From Stereocaulon alpinum (Eukaryota; Ascomycota; Lecanoromycetes; Lecanorales; Stereocaulaceae): a stretch of DNA of 64,000 nucleotides. Made by a program: the position numbers and the translations under genes. Shown piece by piece: positions 56,919-64,000 of this stretch; the stretch's first letter is position 1; the number at the start of each line of letters is the position of its first letter. The notes below the pieces were generated by a model. It saw only the letters and a list, made by a program, of their open reading frames with translations. It was not told the origin of the DNA and did not search any database. The stretch covers positions 1 to 64,000 of the forward strand of contig JAEUBA010000075.1 of NCBI GenBank assembly GCA_018257865.1, written 5' to 3'.

Positions 56919-58937
56919 TGATGTAGGGGTGGTGGTGGGACGGGGGATGGCGTTCCGGATTTGTGTTGTGTCGATTAACAACTTCGCAAACAGCTTTTCT
57001 CTACGCTCCTGATCTTGAACTTGTCGAGTAGAACACAGGGATGTTGATGGAGAAAACTTCGTCAAGTATTGCACAGTCAGCATTAGATACTACCTTAGGC
57101 AGTGCGTCTATTGCTAAATAAGAGGAGGAAGCGTTTATGTCTAGGTGTGGCGAGATTGTGCTGGAGATCGAAGTTATGTGGGACGTGAATTAAAGAGGGC
57201 AATGTAGCCACCTTTGCTGGAATCGGACTTGTGCTAAACAAGCTCAACAACGTCAGCATGTCGCGTTGGTTTTACATACAACAACTGCCTAGTTAGGCGA
57301 GCGTATAGGCAGAAAGTTGAGAATGAAGTTAACATAAGTACCGAATAAGGTGGCCCAATGGTGAGAATGTGGGTGTGGCTCTTGTTTCACTGGTATTTGG
57401 ATAGGGAATAAGCAGAAAGGTAAGTTAGTCAGGTATGTGGACGGTGCGTGCTTATATTCTAGCGTTTGCTTGCCAGTACCCGTTCTTCGCTACGTATCTT
57501 CGTAGCGACGAAGCTCTCACTCCACTTTCTTTTTTAGCACATTATCCTATGCTAAAGCTGATAGGGTCATATGATTAAACTGGTATTCCAAGTCTTTGAT
57601 TTGGCTGGGCGACATTTATCTTGAAAGTCCTATATTGAGGAGAATACTGCTTGCATTAGCAACACCGACCTATTATTCCTGTCCTCGATCCTACCGAAAT
57701 GCAGGATCATGGGGTACATACAAACAAGGCTTTCGAACAAGTCTTTTTGCTAAGATGCTGATAGGAGCGATGTTCTAGTGACCGTTCATGCACCAAATGA
57801 CGCAATCTAGTCACGTATGCGACTATCGACTCGTGATCATGTTTGACGTCTGATCCTTGCTACTTGTCTGATTTCACAGTTTGTCTGCTTTGCCTTGATT
57901 TGGTATCTCGATCGCGATACAATGACTCGGAAGATCATCTAGCATACTTTTTCACAGCTGAAATTTCCATAATAACTCCGTCAAGCCCAGCGAGAGGCCC
58001 ATCTAGTACACTCTGCCAGCAGCCCCTTTCTCTCTCAAGACTGGCACCACACTGGTCTGTCTCAAGGTCTGAGTTCAAATACGGCTACCTAGCCGATACT
58101 CGTGACTGACTGCGATCCTCAACGTGTGATTAAGCTATGCTTCGACATCTTACTGCTAACGCTCAAAAGCCAAAGGACGCTCCCTGTTCAGTGACACAGA
58201 CTCGGGCAGTCATGTGGTCGCTACTGCTAGCCGAAAATCTCATTGCTTGGGAGATGACAAACAGTCCGTGCACGAAAGAGGGGGCACTGCTGCAGCACAC
58301 AACGCCTTGCAAAAGCTGGGACACTTACTGGGAAACATTCGCCGACCCTCAGCTCAATCCCGGATCTTTGGTCCAACTAAAGAGAGGGACGCTTCACGGA
58401 GTCAGGTTATTATTGATGAAAGCGTTGTGTACTGTCAAAAGTGTGCACGCCATGCATACAGCTCAAGACGTTCACTTCGACATCCCATATACGCCGCTAG
58501 ATCGGGACGCCTGCTTTCTGCTGATGGATCGCAGAGGCCTTAGATCGTTGGACGGGGAATATAGTAACAAGGGCGAAGATTCCTTGAGAAAGTGCTTGGA
58601 TTTGCTAGGTGGTATTCCCACCTCCATTTTCATGATGTAGACGACACTGACATCTGTGTAGATCGAGGCGAGCTGGAATTTCCGCCTTTCCAGAGTGTTG
58701 GCGTGACGATTGGGGACGAAGAATGGATTCAGATCCACCACTTCCTCTAGTTAAGACCAGGATGACGCTTATGTTCGCTAGTTAGTCAGCTATCGCAGAT
58801 GTCAGTGGACTCGAGGTTGGCAGTATATGGGTATGATTACGAACGAAAATTTACTACTGGCATCGCCTCATTTGATTTCTTCGCTCTTGTCCGCCAATCG
58901 CTGTCCATTTTCATCACCATCGCACATCTTGTCCGCG
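56919..58937. other. long gene-poor region
   Basis: About 2 kb. The longest + strand frame, 58,137-58,640 (167 codons), competes with a second open frame of 109 codons over the same bases. Neither shows a recognisable domain. I do not support a gene here. Confidence 0.4.
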
Positions 58938-59909
58938 CTACTCGTTACATCTCACAGATATCGTACTGAGTTTCTCTTCCCTTCGATCGAACACAAATTT
59001 GATACACGCCAAAGCATCGTCCTCCAGTTGTTGTTTAGTATCCCACTCTGGCGTATTTTTTTCCGACCCAAGATATTTCATTCTCCTTGAGCTTATTTTC
59101 TCCCGCTCTGTTTCGTCCTCCTCCCTCTTTATCCTCTTATAGAGACCTCCAAGCATTTCCGTCCTCGCTTTGTCTTCTAAGCCCGTGTCAGGCTCATTAC
59201 TATAGCTGAGCATATATCGCGAGGAAAACTTACCCCACCCCAAAAGCTCTCTAAGATGTTCATTCGCCGTGTCCTCGACAGTTTTCCTGACCCGTTGCCA
59301 ACTTGGACCATGTTCAGTAAGCCCAACCCCTTCCATCTCGTTGAGCTTGCAACGACAAACCGAACAGGAGCAGGCGAAATGGAAGAGCGCGTGGCACATC
59401 TCGTGCATGACCGTGCACACAATATCGTGTACCTCTATCCAATCGTTGAAAGTGGGTCTGACGACACGAATCTGCACCGGCGAACCACGCATATTGTACT
59501 GCCGATAACACCATCCACGTAACGTCTTAAGCCGTCCTTCCGTCGGTTGGTTGACCCATTCAATGTTGCAAAGATCCTTCAATACCCCCAGAAAGAGGAA
59601 GTCATTCAGGACGTTGAATATCAACTTAAGATCGAACTCACCCAGACTCGAGAACAGAGCAGGTATCAGCTCTCTCCAACGCTCGAGAGCTTCCCGCTTT
59701 ATTGGCCAGTCCATGTAATTTGGTATGTAATGGACAAACGCGGTGGCGATCTGATTGGCGGTGTACTGATACATTTCGAAATCCACACCTTCGGTTGGTG
59801 AAAGAGATATTGGCTGCAAAGGGTGGGAGTGGTCAGCAGGGGACTTAGCTGGCCAACGACATGCGTCGCACTCAGTGCAGCACGGGCGGGGTGGAGGGTG
59901 CGTAGCCAT
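58938..59909 (-). CDS. SprT-like zinc metalloprotease domain protein
   Basis: A single exon of 323 codons. The SprT-like domain spans about residues 90-225: FNVLNDFLFLGVLKDLCNIEW, then VRPTFNDWIEVHDIV, the zinc motif HEMCH at 169-173 with catalytic Glu 170, a Cys-rich insert (ACSCSVCRC), and EGVGLTEHGPSW with the third His at 200. A second Cys-rich patch lies at residues 10-17 (CCTECDAC). The C-terminal 90 residues are charged and helical. SprT/Spartan proteases cut proteins crosslinked to DNA, but this fungal subfamily is not characterised. A TTTGCAG splice-like site near 59,815 would allow a shorter first exon. A broken paralogue lies 2.6 kb away at 62,477. Confidence 0.8.
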   Translation of the reverse strand: MATHPPPRPCCTECDACRWPAKSPADHSHPLQPISLSPTEGVDFEMYQYTANQIATAFVHYIPNYMDWPIKREALERWRELIPALFSSLGEFDLKLIFNVLNDFLFLGVLKDLCNIEWVNQPTEGRLKTLRGWCYRQYNMRGSPVQIRVVRPTFNDWIEVHDIVCTVMHEMCHALFHFACSCSVCRCKLNEMEGVGLTEHGPSWQRVRKTVEDTANEHLRELLGWGKFSSRYMLSYSNEPDTGLEDKARTEMLGGLYKRIKREEDETEREKISSRRMKYLGSEKNTPEWDTKQQLEDDALACIKFVFDRREEKLSTISVRCNE

Positions 59910-60462
59910 ACTTACAGCGAATTTAAGAAGAACGAGAAATGAGGCGAGAAGAAGGCGCTCGCTGCCGACTGCAGGATTCGAGTAATTTGAGTTGTTGTCA
60001 ATCTGGATTCTGAGGCGCTGTTCAGAGAGTCGAATTGGCGCTTGTGCACTTAATTATTTTGAAATTTGTGCAATTGTGGGCAAAAATCGTAGGAAAGTAG
60101 ACATTTCCAATCGAAGAATGTGTCGAGCGAAAGAAAAGTGTCGTCGCACTCAGCCAACAGAGGCTGCAAGCGACCAATACTCATTGTGAGTCTAATCCAT
60201 TGTCAACCATGGCAATGACCATAATTCGATCTTGCCAGTCTTCTCGCGTACATTTCGATTTGACAACTCTTTGTGATGTGCCGCCGTGGAGTGGAAGCGA
60301 TGGCTGTCGCAAAAGACTTCTAGATCAGTTGTGGAATAACGATGAATATATATATCTATAGATCAGAACACCGCTCTGCACGTCAGAGAGGAACCTTTTG
60401 GTTCTCTACATATAGCGAGAAGCTACGTTTGCCCTACCCAAGGGGACCAGGCAGAAATTCCT

Positions 60463-60508
<46 letters not shown>

Positions 60509-61249
60509 CGCAATCCATCACAACAAAGACTTTCCGTCGCCTCTTTGCATAGTGTCAAGACTAAGGTATGTACCAACCCCTCATTATTCTGAATGATGCA
60601 CACAACCCCCGTCTGTACGCTGCAATATTGCTCTTTGTTGAAATGCAAAGTGTACCTTTTCGTTGCGTTCTCGTATCTGCTAGATATCGTGTTGTGGCTA
60701 ACGAAAGGTTTTGTGCGGCTAAACGCCGGTGCCAGCACGTAGGGTATGGAAATATTGATTGGAAGTGGACCTTTGTTGAACAGTCAACGTAGGGAGAGTG
60801 ATTTAGAGCACAAGGAACGGTCTTAGGATGGAATCAGTGTCGAGATACCAAGTTTAGGAGCAAGCTGTTGGGATGATACTCATGCTTATGAGCTGAGTCT
60901 GTGCCAAAACCGTGTGCAAGGACTAATCATAGAAAAAGGAAGCCAGTGATGAAAGATATTCTGGGCGAAAATACGTATTCTAGCAGTAGGCGCATCGAAA
61001 GCGAAGACCCCGAACAGGATCCAGTCGAGAAATGCGTTTCCAGGAGCAGTGTCTATTCCAAACGCTATTCATTGAGCACCCACACATCTCCCGGTTCAAC
61101 AAAGCCATAACATAACCTCTTTCATCGTTCGTCGCTGTTCAGGAACATATTGCAGATACGCGGGACTGTCTTGATACCTACTTACGTGAACTGCGGGTAC
61201 GGTCAAACTTCGATCAGATCGCTGAGTCCATAGTACTATAAGTTCTTCC
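59910..61249. other. intergenic region with CAA microsatellite
   Basis: About 1.3 kb upstream of the SprT-like gene. It contains the CAA run at 60,462-60,509 and several short open frames without motifs (60,342-60,596; 60,901-61,110). No gene is supported. Confidence 0.45.
60462..60509 (+). repeat. CAA trinucleotide microsatellite, about 16 units
   Basis: An uninterrupted CAA/ACA run that would encode polyasparagine or polythreonine in + strand frames. It is not inside a supported gene. Confidence 0.9.
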
Positions 61250-61950
61250 AAACGCCGAATTTAGCGCTAAGAAGCGCTTAGTTGTATATAACTTTACAAG
61301 TAGGCGTGCTCGCTTTTCGATATCGAGTCAGCGAGTAACAAGTGAGTTATGGTACTAAGTTTTCTAACTAGAGCGCCAGTCCTAGGATGGTATTGAAACG
61401 TATGTTAGGTCCTGGAAGTCGGCGCTGAGAAGCGCTCTCGTCCATTCAGCTCGCAGACATAGCGCTCGCTCAATATCCAGCTTAGGGACAGAGAAATACG
61501 AGCTTGGCATTGGAATATTATACCAGTACCTTATTCACAGCGCCGGTCCTAAAGTCCCAGCGCAAACTCTCCAAGGGTCTAACAAACAGTGCTGAGAAGC
61601 GCGTGAGCCTAGCAGGTTCATATATGTGGCGCTCGTTATTCGAAAGCCAATCAGTCAGCAGCAACTAACCATCATCCCACCAGACCAGCCATAGCGCCGC
61701 TCTCAGAGTCGTAGATTAAGTTCTTTCCAATCTACAAAGTCGACGCTGAGAATCGCTAGGGTCCCCTAGGTCTACAGGTATAGCGCTCGCTTAGCTGTAG
61801 GTTCTGATACTACCTTTGGAAACTAGCAATAGAGCCAGGGTCAAAGTAGCAGCACACAATCGCTGAAATTCCCGGACTCAGAGCCCAGAAGTGCTGAAGC
61901 CTAAAGGCTTTGTAGGGTTGGCGCTCGTCGTTCAGTGTGCAGGTGGTAGG
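61250..61950. repeat. degenerate tandem array of hairpin-bearing units, period about 150-170 bases
   Basis: The word GCGCTGAGAAGCGC or a variant recurs at 61,264, 61,422, 61,589, 61,743 and about 61,891, spaced 148-167 bases. A second word, GCGCTCG, follows each after about 35-45 bases (near 61,457, 61,633, 61,792 and 61,921), and AGCGCC follows about 100 bases later in three units. Each first word is a short perfect or near-perfect hairpin with a four-base loop. The rest of each unit is strongly diverged. This could be an old minisatellite or a repeated structured RNA; coding is not seen. Confidence 0.6.
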
Positions 61951-62476
61951 CGAGGTTGTTAACGCATCGGTATTGCACCCGGCTCCGAGATGTAGTGGTT
62001 GGGTGAATCAAAAGTATCTCGTATCAAATGTGGTGAAGCAGTTTTTCGTTCGTAGTATCAAAGTTCGTGATATCCTACCAGGACCTATGTACCTTTTCGC
62101 CAAAATCCTCGAGCATTGTAGTGTATGTGCAACTTTGCGCGCTTAACCGACTCTAATACCTCCCATATTCTATAATACTTGACAAGAGTCAGAAAAAGAT
62201 TGGCAGTCATACCACTTTGGAATCATAACTCGTTACCTCAAACAAGGACTACTACTCCGCATCTACCTTTCAACATTCTTGAAACAAAAGTACAACGAGA
62301 AGGTCTTCAGCTCACTTCCAATTAACTTCAGAGCGTCTTAAACAGTGTCAAGTCACGAGTTCATTCGTTCTATATATCACAAATGCAATCCATGTAGTTA
62401 GCCGGGGTGGCTTCGTCCAAATGGCTACAGTCCGTTCAAACCCGCATCAACGTCGCCTATCGATGGAATAGGTTAC

Positions 62477-62705
62477 AAATTTAGTACATACACAGCCGAC
62501 CAAATAGCCGATGCGTTTGTACACATTGTAACAGGCTACATGGACTGACAAATCAACGAAAAAAACCGCACTGGATCGTTAGTATAAGACAATTTTTTTG
62601 ATTGCTACAGGTCCCAACGAGTTCGAGCTTACACCTCTATTCGAGTTGTTTGATGACCTCTTCTTCTTGGGTACACTGCGCGAGGTTTTTAACGCTCAGG
62701 TGAGC
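62477..62705 (+). pseudogene. SprT-like paralogue fragment
   Basis: The + strand reads YTADQIADAFVHIVTGYMD, then TGA where the intact gene at 58,938-59,909 has Trp (YTANQIATAFVHYIPNYMDW). After a splice-like ACAG it reads PNEFELTPLFELFDDLFFLG and TLREVFNAQ, matching residues 91-115 of the intact protein. The zinc motif is not found downstream, so the copy is broken and truncated. It is divergent enough to be an old duplication or a relic of a different family member. Confidence 0.65.
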
Positions 62706-63340
62706 ACATCGTCGAAGTCTTTTAGGCAAATGTAATTTGAGGGAAAAGTCAAGATCATGTGTTATAGTGGACAGGCAGCGCTAGAGATAGAAAGATCGCT
62801 AAGGGGTATCTCCTGGGGTGGTTTGCAACAAATGGAAAAGTACGATGTCTCTGTTCCACGATTAGCATTGTCAGGGCGTCGGCAGGAGGGAGTCAGATCT
62901 TGTAAGACATTCCAGAAGAACTCTCCGGATGAGGATCGCCATCGAGAAGAAGAGGGCAATGTTTTAGCGAGTGTCCACACAATGTTTTTTGAACTTCGAA
63001 TGGAGACATGAGCCGCAGATATGGGCCTAATTTTATCAAGCGTTGACTCAGGCCAGTCTTGATTGGATATCTACCCAGACTCATATCTTAGGAACAGAAC
63101 AACACTATCGAAATTTAGGCCACACTCGCCACAACATCTAATCATTGCGTACCCAACACATCTGCATCGGTAATGCTTGAACGTAGACCATCATGAAAGG
63201 CCGAAATATTATCCATCGCAGGTTATTGCGAAATCGCCAGCCTAACCATGCAGGTATAAATCGCTAAGGACTGCGTTCATTTACAAAGTCATCGACTGTG
63301 TTGTAGTGAGGTTGAGCTAGAATAAATACAGCAATATCAC
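62706..63340. other. decayed sequence after SprT-like fragment
   Basis: About 630 bases. A + strand frame at 62,757-63,011 (84 codons) has no recognisable domain and could be remnant sequence of the same paralogue. Confidence 0.35.
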
Positions 63341-63769
63341 TCAATTAGGCATATTTATTACTTGGTGGAGTGAGTCAAGTATCATTTTGGCCTCGCGACA
63401 TGTCCCAGGAAAGTGGAAGGCATCGAATAACGTCTCAGACTTCGACATCAGGATCCGATCAATCGAACCATGCAAGTCCGTTATAACTTCGTTCTTTACC
63501 ACGTCGAAAGCGTGACATAGGAAAACCAGGCATCCCTCAACGCTGACATGCAATCTGGTTTGCCCACCTCTAGCAGCGACAAAGATGACGCCAGGGTCCG
63601 TAGGGATATCGATCAGTCTGTCCTGATCGTTATCAGCATCCCCATGTGTACAAGCTCTCATAGCGACGATACCCTCCTTGTAGATTGGTATCATGACTTT
63701 GATGCCGTAGTCTCCAAGATGGTAAATACCATGATCATAGACAACCAGCTCAGCTTTGAACTGCTCCAT
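63341..63769 (-). CDS. hypothetical protein, low support
   Basis: A single open frame of 142 codons from ATG at 63,769, running MEQFKAELVVYDHGIYHLGD to HQVINMPN. No signal peptide, membrane segment or family is recognised. A + strand frame of 118 codons overlaps it, so either could be spurious. Kept because the frame is long for this AT-balanced region and lies at the window edge, where more exons may exist outside. Confidence 0.25.
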   Translation of the reverse strand: MEQFKAELVVYDHGIYHLGDYGIKVMIPIYKEGIVAMRACTHGDADNDQDRLIDIPTDPGVIFVAARGGQTRLHVSVEGCLVFLCHAFDVVKNEVITDLHGSIDRILMSKSETLFDAFHFPGTCREAKMILDSLHQVINMPN

Positions 63770-64000
63770 AAGCTGGAAACAATGATCGACGTCAGATTTA
63801 ACCGGATTTCCATCTTCGTTACATTGTCGGAAGATCTATCAGATCGTATCAGCTTAGGAGACAATTTTGCATACTGTACCCCTAGGAGCCCTACTCGATG
63901 GTGATATGTCTACATTTAAGCTGCAAATATATCACTCATATCCCTGGTGAGTAGATCGGTGGGAGGGAGATCCACTAGCTGCCACGGGTCGTATTCCTGG

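Noticed and set aside
58137..58640. 167-codon open frame on the + strand
   Set aside because: A second frame of 109 codons over the same bases is equally open and neither has a recognisable domain.
60342..60596. 84-codon frame with polyasparagine
   Set aside because: The length is caused by the CAA microsatellite; no other evidence of coding.
61250..61950. CRISPR-like array
   Set aside because: Units are diverged and of unequal spacing, the genome is eukaryotic, and there are no identical repeats with unique spacers.
62395..62450. Possible tRNA (GTTCAAACCC near 62,434)
   Set aside because: A B-box-like word is present, but I could not form acceptor, D and anticodon stems in a proper order.

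Overview
This window looks like a chromosome segment of a filamentous ascomycete (Pezizomycotina, probably Dothideomycetes). The genes carry many short GT-AG introns of about 45-150 bases. Gene families typical of that group are present (NACHT/ankyrin NLR-like genes, a HeLo-domain protein, DUF1857, fused succinyl-CoA ligase, GPI-anchored wall protein, Rad10). The first 18 kb bears the signature of repeat-induced point mutation (RIP). All assignments come from reading the sequence; no database search was run.

Region 1, 1-18,074: an AT-rich, RIP-mutated transposon nest. A fungal (Tad-like) LINE on the + strand (about 126-5,882 and 16,654-18,074) is split by a Ty3/gypsy chromovirus on the - strand (5,883-16,648; 179-bp LTRs, target duplication GGTCC). 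That element is itself split by a 1.57-kb TRIM-like LTR element (11,119-12,685; 277-bp LTRs, target duplication GATAC). The tail of an earlier LINE copy lies at 51-125. Mutated coding domains can still be read: a zinc knuckle with all ligands changed to Tyr, and gypsy reverse transcriptase with its catalytic Asp pair changed to Asn.

Region 2, 18,075-24,390: a 5'-incomplete phosphate permease gene (-) next to the nest, with two CACGTG boxes upstream, then a secreted nucleoside hydrolase (+).

Region 3, 24,391-39,638: an immunity-like cluster. It holds a HeLo-domain pseudokinase (-), a divergently placed protein kinase (+), a Sel1/ankyrin protein (+), and an alpha/beta-hydrolase-NACHT-ankyrin NLR locus (+) with in-frame stops. 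A fused mitochondrial succinyl-CoA ligase-like gene (-) sits inside the cluster. The layout resembles regulated cell death or heterokaryon incompatibility loci; this is inference.

Region 4, 39,639-54,000: ordinary euchromatin. It holds a DUF1857 protein, a CCC1/VIT1-type transporter, Rad10/ERCC1 with a divergent small protein, a membrane protein with a Gly/Trp tetrad repeat, a second nucleoside hydrolase, a GPI-anchored Ser/Thr-rich protein, and a conserved basic membrane-associated protein.

Region 5, 54,000-64,000: a gene-poor, decaying area. It holds a frameshifted ML-domain gene, an aldo-keto reductase remnant, a SprT-like metalloprotease and a broken paralogue of it, and a degenerate tandem array of hairpin-forming units at about 61.25-61.95 kb.
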